DNA from: Methylobacterium frigidaeris
GTDB taxonomy: Bacteria > Pseudomonadota > Alphaproteobacteria > Rhizobiales > Beijerinckiaceae
Direction: 5' to 3'
Length of the DNA stretch: 64,000 bases
Assembly: GCF_022179185.1 (NCBI RefSeq)
Contig: NZ_BPQJ01000003.1
Coordinates: forward strand, 214,459 to 278,458
Positions within the stretch are counted from its first letter, which is position 1; every line of letters starts with the position of its first letter. The notes under the pieces were generated by a model. The model was not told the origin of the DNA, ran no database searches, and saw only the letters and a program-made list of their open reading frames with translations. Of this stretch, positions 9,499 through 18,707 are shown one piece after another. A program made the translations under genes and the position numbers.

Positions 9499-9540
9499 CA
9501 TCCCATCCATGCCCCTCGTCGTGAGGTTGAGGATGGGATG
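9499..9540. terminator. Inverted repeat between convergent cheZ-like and GT61 genes
   Basis: Perfect 10-bp arms CATCCCATCC (9499-9508) and GGATGGGATG (9531-9540) enclose an inner CCTC-GTCGT-GAGG hairpin. The position between two convergent stops suggests a bidirectional terminator or a REP-like palindrome; no T tract is present. Confidence 0.5.
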
Positions 9541-9551
9541 AATCATGAAGG

Positions 9552-10661
9552 CTACGCAGGCCCGCGCCCGGCCATACGGCCGAGCCGCGACCACGCCGCC
9601 GACAGGACACCCCGCCCCGGGACCGGTGCGGTCGCCATCCTCTCCATCCGCCGCAGCAACCCTTCGGCGGCGGCACGCGGATCGGTGAGGGCCTGCTGGC
9701 TGCCGAAAGTCCCCGGCTCCGTCTCCGCCGTGCCCGGCTGGTGGAGATAGGCGACGGAATTGCCGCACAGGGCGTCGACGAGCAGGAAGGTCGGGTTGAT
9801 CGCCGGTCCGGGGCTCAGCGCCACCACCCGCCGGCCGGGCGGCGCGAAGAGCGCGGTGTGCAGGGCCGAGCCGAGGGAACCCGCGACCATGCGCCGGCGG
9901 GCGAAGAGCCGGACCTGCTCCGAGAAGCTCATCGCCTCCGGGTGCAGGATCTCGACGCCCTCCCGCGCCAGGATCTCCGTGACCGCCTCCTCGTTCGCGA
10001 AGCGGCGCACGCCGCCCGACAGCCGCGTCTTGGCGAGGTAGGCCGGCCGCTCCTCGGCATCGACCTCGTCCGGGGCGTAGCAGCCGGCCCCGATCTCCCG
10101 GCACAAATCGCGGAAGACCGCGTGGGCGAATCCCTCCTCCTGGAAGGCGGGTGCCGGCACGATCGCGCGGCGCAGGCGCATCGGGGCCTCGAAGGCGTGG
10201 ATGTCGCGCACGTCGAGGCCCAGCCGCGCCAGGATGTCGATGGCGAAGCGGTAGGGCTGCCAGAGGGCTTCGTGGGCCGGGGCGTAGCACAGGATCGGCG
10301 CAGTGGGTCGTGCGCGAAGCAGCGGCCAGAACCGCGGCAGCGTCGTGACCAGGAAATGCCCGTAATGCAGGTGCGCGCCGCCGAGGAAGAGGTAGGTCTC
10401 CTCCGGCGCCTCGGGCACGTCCATCGGCGAGCCGTCCGGCCAATCGTGCGGCCAGTCGGTGCGCTGCCAGGACGGCGTAGTGCCGGTCCCGCGGTAATCC
10501 ACGCTCTCGGGCACGAAGCGGCGCGCGGCGTCGAACAGGGCCGAGGGCTGGCCTCGCGCCTCGCTGTGCGGCAGGTAGAGGACGTTCTCGACCGTCCGCA
10601 CGGCGGGCAGGTCGCGCCGCGGGCGCGGGGTCCGGGGCGTCCGGCAATCGCGGAGCGTCAT
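9552..10661 (-). CDS. Glycosyltransferase family 61 protein
   Basis: 369 residues with no signal peptide or membrane segment. The middle carries LFLGGAHLHYGHFLVTTLPRFW, the HxxYGHFL motif typical of GT61 (DUF563). Towards the C-terminus are GSLGSALHTALFAPPGRRVVAL and NPTFLLVDALCG, which match the nucleotide-sugar half of the fold. Bacterial GT61 members act in capsule or exopolysaccharide assembly. No other polysaccharide genes are adjacent, so the acceptor is unknown. The start at 10661 is the only ATG that keeps the N-terminal domain. Confidence 0.88.
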   Translation of the reverse strand: MTLRDCRTPRTPRPRRDLPAVRTVENVLYLPHSEARGQPSALFDAARRFVPESVDYRGTGTTPSWQRTDWPHDWPDGSPMDVPEAPEETYLFLGGAHLHYGHFLVTTLPRFWPLLRARPTAPILCYAPAHEALWQPYRFAIDILARLGLDVRDIHAFEAPMRLRRAIVPAPAFQEEGFAHAVFRDLCREIGAGCYAPDEVDAEERPAYLAKTRLSGGVRRFANEEAVTEILAREGVEILHPEAMSFSEQVRLFARRRMVAGSLGSALHTALFAPPGRRVVALSPGPAINPTFLLVDALCGNSVAYLHQPGTAETEPGTFGSQQALTDPRAAAEGLLRRMERMATAPVPGRGVLSAAWSRLGRMAGRGPA

Positions 10662-10774
10662 GCGGGGCGGGGCGTCACGGAGGCGGTCCTTCGGCGGGCG
10701 CGGGCGTAAGGGAGGCCTTTTAGCGCCCGGGCGCGGTCTTTCCAGCAGGCGGTGGGCCGCCTACATCGCGAGGC

Positions 10775-12826
10775 ATGAGCCGACAGCCTGGGAACGACGT
10801 GCCGCCCGACGCCCTCGACACCCTCGAGGACGACGACGAGGCGGTGGACGCCCTCGACACCGCCCCCGAGATCGACTTCGACCTCGATGCCGGCGCCGGC
10901 GCGATTCAGGCCGGCACCGCGGTGATCCGCCGGTTCTGGACCACCCTGCCGACCTCGCCGGGCGTCTACCGGATGTTCGACGCCAAGGGCGACGTGCTCT
11001 ACGTCGGCAAGGCCAAGAACCTGAAGAACCGGGTCGGTTCCTACGCGCGGGGCCAGGCGCACACGAACCGCATCGCCCGGATGATCGCCGAGACGGCCTC
11101 GATGGAGTTCGTCACCACGGCGACCGAAACCGAGGCGCTGCTGCTGGAGGCCAACCTCATCAAGCAGCTGAAGCCGCGCTTCAACGTGCTGATGCGGGAC
11201 GACAAGTCCCTGCCCTACATCCTCCTGACAGCGGATTCCGACGCGCCGCAGCTCGTCAAGCATCGCGGGGCGCGGCGCCGGGCCGGCCACTATTACGGCC
11301 CCTTCGCCAGTGTCTGGGCGGTGAACCGAACGGTCAACGCGCTGCAGCGCGCCTTCCTGCTGCGCTCCTGCTCCGACAGCTACTTCGAGAACCGCACGCG
11401 GCCGTGCCTGCTCTACCAGATCAAGCGCTGTTCGGGCCCCTGCACCCACGAAATCTCGGTCGAGGATTATGCGGCACTCGCCGCGGAGGCGCGGGGATTC
11501 CTGTCGGGCAAGTCCAACGCCGTGAAGGAGCGCATGGCCGCCGAGATGCAGGCCGCCTCCGACGCCTGGGAGTTCGAGAAGGCGGCGCGGTACCGCGACC
11601 GCATCGCCGCGCTCGCTGCCATCCAGGGCGTGCAGGGCGTGAACACGCAAGGCATCGAGGAGGCCGACGTCTTCGCCCTCGACGAGCAGGCCGGCCAGTT
11701 CTGCATCGAGGTGTTCTTCTTCCGCAACTGGCAGAACTGGGGCAACCGGGCCTACTTCCCGAAGGCCGACCGCAGCATGACCCCGGCCGAGGTGCTGGCC
11801 TCGTTCCTGGCCCAGTTCTACGACGACAAGCCGGCGCCGCGGCTGGTGCTGGTCTCGCACGAGATCGAGGACGCGGAGCTGCTCGCCGCCGCGCTCTCGA
11901 CCAAGGGGGAGACCCGGGTCGAGATCCATTCCCCGAAGCGCGGCGAACGCAAGAACCTCGTCGAGTACGCCGCCCGCAACGCCCGCGAGGCGCTGGCCCG
12001 GCGCCTCGCCGACACCGCCTCGCAGGGCAAGCTCCTGGCGGCGCTCGGCACGGCCTTCGGGCTCGCCCGGGCGCCGCGGCGGATCGAGGTCTACGACAAC
12101 TCCCACATCATGGGGACGAACGCCGTCGGGGCGATGATCGTCGCGGGTCCCACCGGCTTCATGAAGACCCACTATCGGACCTTCACCATCAAGTCCGAGG
12201 AGGTGAAGCCCGGCGACGATTACGGCATGATGCGCGAGGTGCTGCAGCGCCGCTTCTCCCGCCTGGTGAAGGAGCATCCGCGCACGAGAGCCGAAGCCGA
12301 CCGGGCGGCCGTCGAGGGTGGGCCGGCGGAGCCGGAGCCCGCGCCGGACCCGGCGGACACCGAGGCGTTTCCGGCCTGGCCCGATCTGGTGCTGATCGAC
12401 GGCGGCCGCGGCCAGCTCGAGGCGGCCCGCAAGGCGCTCGACGAGGTCGGCGTCACCGACGTGCCGCTCGTCGGCATCGCCAAGGGGCGTGACCGCGATG
12501 CCGGGCGCGAGACCTTCTTCGTGCCCGGCCAGGCGCCCTTCCGGCTGCCGCCGCGGGACCCGACGCTCTACTTCGTCCAGCGCCTGCGCGACGAGGCTCA
12601 CCGCTTCGCGATCGGGGCGCACCGGGCCAAGCGCAAGCGCGAGATGGTGAAGAACCCCCTCGACGAGATCCCGGGGGTGGGGCCGACTCGCAAGCGCGCT
12701 CTCCTGCACCATTTCGGGACCGTGAAGGCGATCCAGCGGGCGGCTCTGGAGGACCTCGCCAAGGCGCCCGGCGTCAACGCCGCTACGGCCCGGGCGGTCT
12801 ACGACTTTTTTCATGCCGATGCGTGA
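10775..12826 (+). CDS. uvrC: Excinuclease ABC subunit C
   Basis: 683 residues. An acidic N-terminal extension (about 1-45) is followed by the GIY-YIG nuclease domain: [30 protein letters not shown], about 60-90, which makes the 3' incision. Next comes the UVR motif ([18 protein letters not shown]), which binds UvrB. The RNase H-like 5' nuclease domain follows ([35 protein letters not shown]). A C-terminal helix-hairpin-helix reads [19 protein letters not shown]. An acidic insertion (about 507-530, [14 protein letters not shown]) inside the second nuclease domain is common in this lineage. No LexA box was seen upstream. Confidence 0.97.
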   Translation: MSRQPGNDVPPDALDTLEDDDEAVDALDTAPEIDFDLDAGAGAIQAGTAVIRRFWTTLPTSPGVYRMFDAKGDVLYVGKAKNLKNRVGSYARGQAHTNRIARMIAETASMEFVTTATETEALLLEANLIKQLKPRFNVLMRDDKSLPYILLTADSDAPQLVKHRGARRRAGHYYGPFASVWAVNRTVNALQRAFLLRSCSDSYFENRTRPCLLYQIKRCSGPCTHEISVEDYAALAAEARGFLSGKSNAVKERMAAEMQAASDAWEFEKAARYRDRIAALAAIQGVQGVNTQGIEEADVFALDEQAGQFCIEVFFFRNWQNWGNRAYFPKADRSMTPAEVLASFLAQFYDDKPAPRLVLVSHEIEDAELLAAALSTKGETRVEIHSPKRGERKNLVEYAARNAREALARRLADTASQGKLLAALGTAFGLARAPRRIEVYDNSHIMGTNAVGAMIVAGPTGFMKTHYRTFTIKSEEVKPGDDYGMMREVLQRRFSRLVKEHPRTRAEADRAAVEGGPAEPEPAPDPADTEAFPAWPDLVLIDGGRGQLEAARKALDEVGVTDVPLVGIAKGRDRDAGRETFFVPGQAPFRLPPRDPTLYFVQRLRDEAHRFAIGAHRAKRKREMVKNPLDEIPGVGPTRKRALLHHFGTVKAIQRAALEDLAKAPGVNAATARAVYDFFHADA

Positions 12827-12905
12827 TTTGGAGGGTAGGCGTGACGCCGAGTCCGGGACGAGGTCTGTTGACGCCCCCTCCCCCCGCGTGGTTTCACCGA
12901 CGGCG

Positions 12906-13505
12906 ATGAACGTGGTCGTACCCCGGCGCCGCTCGAAGGCCCTGAACCTCGCCAACCTCCTCACCTACGGCCGTCTGGTCGCGGTGCCGGTTGTGGTGGC
13001 GCTGCTGTTCTGGCCGCAGGACGACACGGCGCGCTGGATCGCCGTCGCGGTCTTCGTCGCGGCCGCGATCACCGACTATCTCGACGGCTACGTCGCCCGC
13101 ACCTACGCCCAGAGCTCGGCGCTGGGGCGGATGCTCGATCCGATCGCCGACAAGCTCCTCGTCGCCGCGAGCCTGCTGATGCTCTGCGCCGACGGGACGA
13201 TCCGCGGATGGTCGCTCTGGGCGGCGATCGTGATTCTCTGCCGCGAGATCCTGGTCTCGGGCCTGCGCGAGTACCTCGCCGAACTGAAGGTCGGCGTGCC
13301 GGTGAGCCGGGTCGCGAAGTGGAAGACCGCGGTGCAGCTCGTGGCGCTCGGCGTGCTGATCGCGGGCCCCGCCGGCGAGCGCGTGCTGCCCGGCAACGGC
13401 ACCCTCGGGCTCGTCCTGCTGTGGCTCGCCGCGGCGCTGACCCTCTATACCGGGTACGACTACATGCGCTCCGGCATCCGTCACGTCATCGACGACGAGA
13501 GATGA
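12906..13505 (+). CDS. pgsA: CDP-diacylglycerol-glycerol-3-phosphate 3-phosphatidyltransferase
   Basis: 199 residues with about five membrane helices. The CDP-alcohol phosphotransferase signature is complete: DYLDGYVAR, then GRMLDPIADK (DGxxAR-x8-GxxxDxxxD, about 61-85). It makes phosphatidylglycerophosphate at the inner membrane. ATG 12906 (MNVVVPRRRSKALNLANLLTYGR) places a basic stretch before the first helix; an upstream ATG at 12813 would overlap uvrC and add unrelated sequence. It sits between uvrC and moaD, an order found across Rhizobiales, and is probably cotranscribed with both. Confidence 0.95.
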   Translation: MNVVVPRRRSKALNLANLLTYGRLVAVPVVVALLFWPQDDTARWIAVAVFVAAAITDYLDGYVARTYAQSSALGRMLDPIADKLLVAASLLMLCADGTIRGWSLWAAIVILCREILVSGLREYLAELKVGVPVSRVAKWKTAVQLVALGVLIAGPAGERVLPGNGTLGLVLLWLAAALTLYTGYDYMRSGIRHVIDDER

Positions 13506-13515
13506 GCGAGGCACG

Positions 13516-13767
13516 ATGAAGCTCGTCTACTTCGCCTGGGTCCGCGAGCGGATCGGCCGCCCCGACGAGACCCTCGACCTGCCGCCGGAGGTGGCGACGG
13601 TCGCCGACCTCGTCGCCTGGCTGAAGGGCCGCGGCGAGGAATACGCCTACGCCTTCGAGACCGAGGGCGTGGTCCGCGCCGCCGTCGACCGGGTCCATGC
13701 CAAGCCCGAGACGCATCTCGCTGGTGCGCGCGAGGTGGCGTTCTTCCCGCCGATGACCGGGGGGTGA
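13516..13767 (+). CDS. moaD: Molybdopterin synthase small subunit (sulfur carrier)
   Basis: 83 residues with a beta-grasp fold, ending in the Gly-Gly tail (PPMTGG) that is adenylated and thiocarboxylated. The core reads KLVYFAWVRERIG, DLVAWLKGRG and HLAGAREVAFFPP. It starts 10 bp after pgsA, so the two are very likely cotranscribed. MoaE, the large subunit with which it dithiolates precursor Z, is often the next gene but is absent here; the following gene encodes an unrelated DUF3616 protein after a 125-bp gap. Confidence 0.95.
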   Translation: MKLVYFAWVRERIGRPDETLDLPPEVATVADLVAWLKGRGEEYAYAFETEGVVRAAVDRVHAKPETHLAGAREVAFFPPMTGG

Positions 13768-13807
13768 GGCGGCTTCTTCTGTATCTCGGACAATCCAAAC
13801 CTCCGAT

Positions 13808-13820
13808 CCTCAGGATGAGG
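13808..13820. repeat. Short REP-like palindrome
   Basis: CCTCAGGATGAGG, a 13-bp near-palindrome of the CCTCAT/ATGAGG type scattered through alphaproteobacterial intergenic DNA. A related core occurs inside 9499-9540. Confidence 0.35.
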
Positions 13821-13892
13821 TTGTGAGTGGGATATCTGAAAGCACTTCCGGATAGATGATCCGTCCGTCGAACAGGCTTTGAGAGACTCCCG

Positions 13893-14939
13893 ATGCCCCG
13901 CCCCCTGCCGCTCCTCGCGCTCCTGGTCTCGTCCCTCGCGGTCCGCGCCGCATCGGCCGAGCCGGTGACGGTCGGTCCGCTGCTGGAGCATCGCGGGATG
14001 TGCGAGGCCTCGGGTGCGGTGCCCTATCCGCGCGGCAGCTTCGGCGACCGGTTCCTGGTGGTCGACGACGAATCGACGGTGATGGCGCTCTACCGGGCCG
14101 GGGCGAGCGGCGATGCGCTGCCGCTGGCGGGCAGCGATCTGGGGCCGCAACTCGGCCTCTCGCCCGAGGACCGCAAAGCCGATTTCGAAGCCGCGACCTG
14201 GCTCGGGCCCGACCTCTACGTGCTCGGCTCGCACAGCCGCCGGCGCGGCGGCAAGCAGAGCCCCGGCCGCGGCCGCCTCGCCGCCGTGACGGTGACGGAG
14301 TCGGGTGGCGGGCCAGGCCTGAGCCCCAAGGGCCGCGCGGTGAAAGGCCTGCCGCAGGCCCTCGCCGCCCTGTCGCCACTTCTGGCCGCGCGGATCGGCC
14401 TCGACGTGCCGGCCCGGGACGACCTCGATCCGAAGCGCAAGGGCTTCAACATCGAGGGAATGGCGCCGCGTCCAGACGGCAAGTCCCTCTGGCTCGGCCT
14501 GCGCAATCCCCTCGACACCGACGCGAACGCCCTGCTGGTGCCGCTGGAGAACCCGGCCGAGGCGATCGCCGGCGCCGCCCCGCGCCTCGGCGCTCCGGTC
14601 GCCCTCGACCTCAAAGGCCGCGGCATCCGCGACCTCGCCTATGCGCCGGAGGCGAAGGCCACCCTGATCCTCGCGGGCGGTGCCGGCGGTGGTGGCGAGC
14701 CGTTCGATCTCTATCGCTGGTCGGGCGATCCGGCGGACAGGCCGGTCCGGGTGGAGGGCGCCGCCGCGGCCTTTGCCGGGATCACGGATTTCCAGCCCGA
14801 AGCCCTGCTGGTCAGCCCGGCCGGCGACCGGGTCCAGGTGCTGAGCGACGACGGCGAGGCCCTCGGCTCCGACGGCAAGCCGTGCGAGGAGTCGAAGGAC
14901 GGCAAGCGGTTCCGGAGCCTGACGCTCGGCCTGCGCTGA
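13893..14939 (+). CDS. DUF3616 domain protein, exported
   Basis: 348 residues. A signal peptide (MPRPLPLLALLVSSLAVRAASA) precedes a probable beta-propeller. Recurring short strands are FLVVDDESTVMALYR, FEAATWLGPDLYVLGSHSRRR, NIEGMAPRPDGKSLWLGLRNP and DFQPEALLVSPAGDRVQVLSDDG. The last follows the usual DUF3616 pattern of a computed budget or score loop. Its function is unknown. GAGAGA lies just upstream of the ATG. It is convergent with the metal-binding protein gene, 9 bp apart. Confidence 0.88.
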   Translation: MPRPLPLLALLVSSLAVRAASAEPVTVGPLLEHRGMCEASGAVPYPRGSFGDRFLVVDDESTVMALYRAGASGDALPLAGSDLGPQLGLSPEDRKADFEAATWLGPDLYVLGSHSRRRGGKQSPGRGRLAAVTVTESGGGPGLSPKGRAVKGLPQALAALSPLLAARIGLDVPARDDLDPKRKGFNIEGMAPRPDGKSLWLGLRNPLDTDANALLVPLENPAEAIAGAAPRLGAPVALDLKGRGIRDLAYAPEAKATLILAGGAGGGGEPFDLYRWSGDPADRPVRVEGAAAAFAGITDFQPEALLVSPAGDRVQVLSDDGEALGSDGKPCEESKDGKRFRSLTLGLR

Positions 14940-14948
14940 GGCGTCCCG

Positions 14949-15887
14949 TCACCCGCTCAGCGCCGCCACGAACTCCTTCACGTTGTGGCGCATCATCTCG
15001 AGATAGGTCGGTGCCGGGCCGCCGGGCTCTGACAGGGCGTCGGAGAAGACCCGGCCGCCCGCCTTGGCCCCGCTCTCGCGGGCGATCTGCTGCATCAGCC
15101 GCGGGTCGGAGATGTTCTCGAGGAAGACCGCCGGGACCTTGTCGCGGCGGACCTGCCGCACGATTGCCGCGACGTCGCGGGCGGTGGCCTCGCTCTGGCT
15201 CGACACGCCCTGAGGGGCGAGGAAGCGCAGGCCGTAGGCCCGGGCGAAGTACCCGAAGGCGTCATGGGTGGTAACGATGCGCCGGCGCGCCTCCGGGATG
15301 CCGGCGAGCGCCGCGCGCACCTCCGCATCGAGACCGTCGAGCTGCGTCAGATAGGCCGCCGCGTTGGCCTGGTAGGCCGCTTTCCCCTCCGGATCGACGC
15401 TCACCAGGCCGTCGCGGATATTGGCGACGTAGCGCTTGGTGTTGGCGACGTTCTGCCAGGCATGCGGATCGGCGGCGTGGGAATGCCCGTGATCTTGCCC
15501 GTGATCTTGCCCGTGGCCGTCCCCGTCGTCCTCCTCGATCGGGACGATGCCCGTCGCGGCGACGACGACCTTGGCCCTGGTGCCGGAGGCCTTGATCAGG
15601 CGGTCGATCCAGCCCTCGAAGCCGAGGCCGTTGACCACCACGAGCCGGGCGGCCGCCACGGCCTGCGCGTCGGCCGGGGCCGGCACGAAGCTGTGCGCGT
15701 CGCCGTTCGGCCCGACCAGGGTGGTCACGGCGACCCGCGCCCCCCCGACCTGCCGCACGAGATCGCCGAGGATCGAGAAGGTCGCCACCACCCGGACGGG
15801 CTCCTCCGCCCGCGCCGGGACGATCCTGGCCAGCCCCGAGGCCATTCCCAAGACCAGCAGCAGCATCCCGATCCTCAACCTGCCCAT
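14949..15887 (-). CDS. Zinc/manganese-type ABC transporter substrate-binding protein
   Basis: 312 residues, cluster A-I (ZnuA/TroA/MntC) fold. A signal peptide (MGRLRIGMLLLVLGMASGL) is followed by metal ligands His in NGDAHSF, His in DPHAWQN, His in TTHDAFGYF and a C-terminal Asp (FSDALSE). A His/Asp-rich loop (about 123-140, repeated GHGQDHG) is typical of zinc binders. No permease or ATPase gene is adjacent, which is unusual since znuABC genes normally cluster. ATG 15887 is preferred over GTG 15890 because GAGGG lies upstream. A Fur-family palindrome about 50 bp upstream suggests metal repression. Confidence 0.93.
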   Translation of the reverse strand: MGRLRIGMLLLVLGMASGLARIVPARAEEPVRVVATFSILGDLVRQVGGARVAVTTLVGPNGDAHSFVPAPADAQAVAAARLVVVNGLGFEGWIDRLIKASGTRAKVVVAATGIVPIEEDDGDGHGQDHGQDHGHSHAADPHAWQNVANTKRYVANIRDGLVSVDPEGKAAYQANAAAYLTQLDGLDAEVRAALAGIPEARRRIVTTHDAFGYFARAYGLRFLAPQGVSSQSEATARDVAAIVRQVRRDKVPAVFLENISDPRLMQQIARESGAKAGGRVFSDALSEPGGPAPTYLEMMRHNVKEFVAALSG

Positions 15888-15937
15888 CACCCATCCCTCG
15901 CTCGACGACGCGCCTCACCTAGGCCGACGCGAGGGAG

Positions 15938-15956
15938 ATTGCAACATTGTTACAAT
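15938..15956. promoter_or_regulatory. Zur/Fur-family operator-like palindrome
   Basis: ATTGCAACATTGTTACAAT is a 19-bp palindrome with one mismatched pair apart from its central base, 51 bp upstream of the zinc-type binding protein start. Its form, TGYAACA-N-TGTTRCA, resembles alphaproteobacterial Zur/Mur sites. Assignment to Zur is inferred from the gene it precedes. Confidence 0.6.
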
Positions 15957-16073
15957 TGGCGGGGATCGGGAGTCTGCCGCCGGGTTAACCTGTGTCGAGG
16001 ACAGGCCCGCGGGGCGGGGCCAGGCTGGCGACCGTCACGCCGTTCTTGCCGCTCCCGCTGGGACGGTGTCACC

Positions 16074-16117
16074 GGCGGGCCGGACCATCATGCGCGAGCG
16101 GGATGCCCCGGCCCGCC
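16074..16117 (-). terminator. Terminator-like hairpin after the FadL-family gene
   Basis: A perfect 10-bp stem GGCGGGCCGG (16074-16083) with CCGGCCCGCC (16108-16117) lies 9 bp past the stop on the minus strand. The loop is long (24 nt) and no T run follows. Confidence 0.45.
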
Positions 16118-16125
16118 GCCCTTAC

Positions 16126-17424
16126 TCAGTACTTGCGCACCAGCGGCACCGCGACGGGAGCCGGGACCGGCGGAGTATCCCAGCGGTACTTCAGGCCGAC
16201 CGAGACGATGTCGGCGCTGGCGTCGGTGGTGGCCAGGAAGGCGAGCGGCGCGGTGTAGAGCGGCTCGCCCGGCACCAGCGCGATCCGGTTGCGGCCGCCG
16301 ACGGAGAACAGGTGCTGGTAGGAGACGTCGAACTGGATCTTCTCGCTGTAGCGGTAGCTCGCGCCGACCGAGGCGAAGTAGCGGTCGCCGTCGGGCAGGC
16401 GCGTCGAGCGGTTCGAGTTGTCGATCGGCGACTGCTCGTAGGCGAAGCCGAGGCGGCCGGTCCATTGCGGGGTGAAGTCGTACTCGGCGCCGACCGAGTA
16501 GTAGAACCCGTTCTTGTAGTTCAGCGGCAGGGAGGTCACCGGCCGGCCGAGCGCCAGCGAAACGATCGCCGGTGAGCCGAGGCGCGTCCAGTTATCCCAC
16601 TCGAAGCCGAAATTCAGGCGGAAGTCCCGGGTAATCGCCTGGGTCAGGCCGACCGAGACCTTCTCGGGGGTGTTCAGCGAGGCGCGGACCTGTCCGATGC
16701 CGAAGGCCGAGCCCTCGATCTGGTGGTTGATCGAGGAGCGGTAGCCGACGCCGATCGTGGTGCCCTCCGAGAGCCGGGCCACCACGCCCGCGGTGAAGCC
16801 CCAGCCCCAGTCGTCGCCCTTGAGGAACGCCGTGTTCGCCGCCGGGGTGATGCCGGTGGCCTGGCGCAGGGTGAGCTTGAAGTATTCGAGCACCGGCCCG
16901 GCCGCGACCGACAGCCAGTCGTTCACCTTGTAGCCGATCACCGGGTTGAAGTTCAGCGAGAAGACCTTCGACGAGCGGCTGTAGGTCTGGCCGGCCCAGA
17001 CCGGATCGGGCTTGGTGATGAGGCCGAACGGTGCCGCGCCGGACAGGCCGATGAACAGCCGGTCGTTGATCTGGTAGTTCGAGTAGGTCGCCGGCAGCAC
17101 CGCCGCCTGGCCGATATCGCCCGAGCCGCCGAGCCCGATCAGCGGCGGGAAGGTGCCGGTCGTGGGCGTGATGGTGGCCGAGGGCACCACCAGGGTGGCG
17201 TTGAAATCCGAGTTCCAGCCGGGCTTCATCGTGACGACGGCCGGGTTCCAGAACATCGACGACAGGCCGCCGGAGCCGGAGGCCGCGCCCGCGAAGGCGA
17301 GGCCCATCGCCTGGGCGCTCTGCTCGCGCAACCCAAACGCCCCCGCCTGCGCCGCACCGCTCGCGCCGGCCAGCAGCATCAGCGATGCGCCGGCCAGCAG
17401 CGCCGCCCTCCTCGAACCCGTCAT
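16126..17424 (-). CDS. Outer-membrane transport protein, OmpP1/FadL family
   Basis: 432 residues. A signal peptide (MTGSRRAALLAGASLMLLAGASGAAQA) is followed by the FadL-type N-terminus GAFGLREQSAQAMGLAFAGAA, the hatch region that plugs the barrel. Then come many alternating beta strands ending in an aromatic-type C-terminus (SVGLKYRW... VPLVRKY). The family moves hydrophobic compounds such as long-chain fatty acids or aromatics across the outer membrane. The substrate cannot be told. It is monocistronic and transcribed away from the FAH-family gene, with a 387-bp spacer. Confidence 0.92.
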   Translation of the reverse strand: MTGSRRAALLAGASLMLLAGASGAAQAGAFGLREQSAQAMGLAFAGAASGSGGLSSMFWNPAVVTMKPGWNSDFNATLVVPSATITPTTGTFPPLIGLGGSGDIGQAAVLPATYSNYQINDRLFIGLSGAAPFGLITKPDPVWAGQTYSRSSKVFSLNFNPVIGYKVNDWLSVAAGPVLEYFKLTLRQATGITPAANTAFLKGDDWGWGFTAGVVARLSEGTTIGVGYRSSINHQIEGSAFGIGQVRASLNTPEKVSVGLTQAITRDFRLNFGFEWDNWTRLGSPAIVSLALGRPVTSLPLNYKNGFYYSVGAEYDFTPQWTGRLGFAYEQSPIDNSNRSTRLPDGDRYFASVGASYRYSEKIQFDVSYQHLFSVGGRNRIALVPGEPLYTAPLAFLATTDASADIVSVGLKYRWDTPPVPAPVAVPLVRKY

Positions 17425-17811
17425 GACGTTACCTCGACACCCAAATGTCCATGCCGTGCGGCTTCATCGACGCCCACAGCTTGGGCAGGATGATGCGGCA
17501 CCGGGCAGCCGGCAGGCAATCCCGGAGTCGTGGCCGCGCCGGACCGCCTCGCCTCGTCGACGAAGCCCTTCGACTTGTCGGACAACGCATCGATACTGTC
17601 GGCCGTCGGCATTCGATTCATCGATTGGAACGATGCCTGTAGAGGCGAAGACGTTGTCGATCGTTCCGGATCGCGGCGCCGACACGGTTTCGCCCCGGAT
17701 GTGACGAAACTGCAACGGGCAGAGTGCCCTCGCGGCCTGCCTGCCGGGTTGCGGCGGCCCGGCACCGGCGCCAATGTCCCGGCCCGCGTGGATCTTGTTC
17801 GGAGAAGACCA
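17425..17811. other. Intergenic spacer between divergent genes, no gene seen
   Basis: No reading frame here has a ribosome site and credible composition. An inverted repeat GGAACGAT (17626-17633) / ATCGTTCC (17661-17668) is the only structure noted. It should hold the promoters of the FadL-family gene and of the FAH-family gene. Confidence 0.5.
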
Positions 17812-18696
17812 ATGAAGCTTGTGCGCTGGGGCGAGAACGGTGCGGAGAAGCCGGGCCTCGTCGACGGAAGCGGCGCGATCCGCGACCTGTCGGGCCTGAT
17901 CCACGACATCACAGGCCCCACCCTCGCCGCCGACACCCTGGCGAACCTGCGCCGGATTGACCCCGCGACGCTGCCCGAGGTGCCGGCCGGCACGCGGCTG
18001 GGGCCTTGCGTCGGTCACGTGCGCAACTTCATCGCCATCGGTCTCAACTACGCAGACCATGCCGCCGAGACCGGCGCGGCGATCCCGGCCGAGCCGATCC
18101 TGTTCAACAAGGCGCCGTCCTGCATCGTCGGCCCGAACGACGACGTGATCCTCCCCAAGGGCTCGGCCAAGACCGACTGGGAGGTCGAGCTCGCCATCGT
18201 GATCGGCAAGCGCGCGTCCTACGTCCACGCCAACGAGGCGCTGGACTACGTCGCGGGCTACTGCGTCTGCCACGACGTGTCGGAGCGCGAGTTCCAGCTC
18301 GAGCGCGGCGGGACCTGGACCAAGGGCAAGGGCTGCCCGACCTTCGGGCCCCTTGGCCCGTGGCTCGTCACCCCGGACGAGATCGCCGACGTGCAGAATC
18401 TCGGCATGTGGCTCGACGTGAACGGGGAGCGGATGCAGACCGGCTCGACCCGCACGATGATCTTCGACTGCCGGCAGATCGTTTCCTACCTGTCCCACTT
18501 CATGCTGCTCGAGCCTGGCGACGTCATCACCACCGGCACGCCGCCCGGCGTCGGCATGGGCATGAAGCCGGCCCGCTTCCTGAAGGCCGGCGACGTCGTC
18601 ACCCTCGGCATCGAGTCCCTGGGCGAGCAGCGCCAGACGGTCGTCGCCTTCGACGACTGGACCGCCAAGGTCTCGGCCGGCCAGCCGACCAACTGA
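17812..18696 (+). CDS. Fumarylacetoacetate hydrolase family protein
   Basis: 294 residues. The C-terminal FAH domain carries the metal ligands Glu124 and Glu126 in DWEVELAIVIGK and Asp155 in CVCHDVSERE. The substrate-loop segments are NYADHAAETGAAIP, FNKAPSCIVGPND and TTGTPPGVGMGMKP. The family cleaves or hydrates acyl-pyruvate compounds; the closest named activities are ureidoglycolate lyase and 2-hydroxyhepta-2,4-diene-1,7-dioate isomerase or hydratase. The exact substrate cannot be fixed without pathway neighbours, and none are present. ATG 17812 follows GGAGAAG and is the start of conservation. Confidence 0.92.
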   Translation: MKLVRWGENGAEKPGLVDGSGAIRDLSGLIHDITGPTLAADTLANLRRIDPATLPEVPAGTRLGPCVGHVRNFIAIGLNYADHAAETGAAIPAEPILFNKAPSCIVGPNDDVILPKGSAKTDWEVELAIVIGKRASYVHANEALDYVAGYCVCHDVSEREFQLERGGTWTKGKGCPTFGPLGPWLVTPDEIADVQNLGMWLDVNGERMQTGSTRTMIFDCRQIVSYLSHFMLLEPGDVITTGTPPGVGMGMKPARFLKAGDVVTLGIESLGEQRQTVVAFDDWTAKVSAGQPTN

Positions 18697-18707
18697 TACC
18701 GCCGCGT

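Noticed and set aside
10658..12964. 768-codon minus-strand frame opposite uvrC
   Set aside because: Shadow frame with no homology features; the plus strand encodes a complete uvrC.
17626..17665. EcfG promoter before the FAH-family gene
   Set aside because: GGAAC and CGTT are present but 20 bp apart, outside the 16-17 bp spacing.
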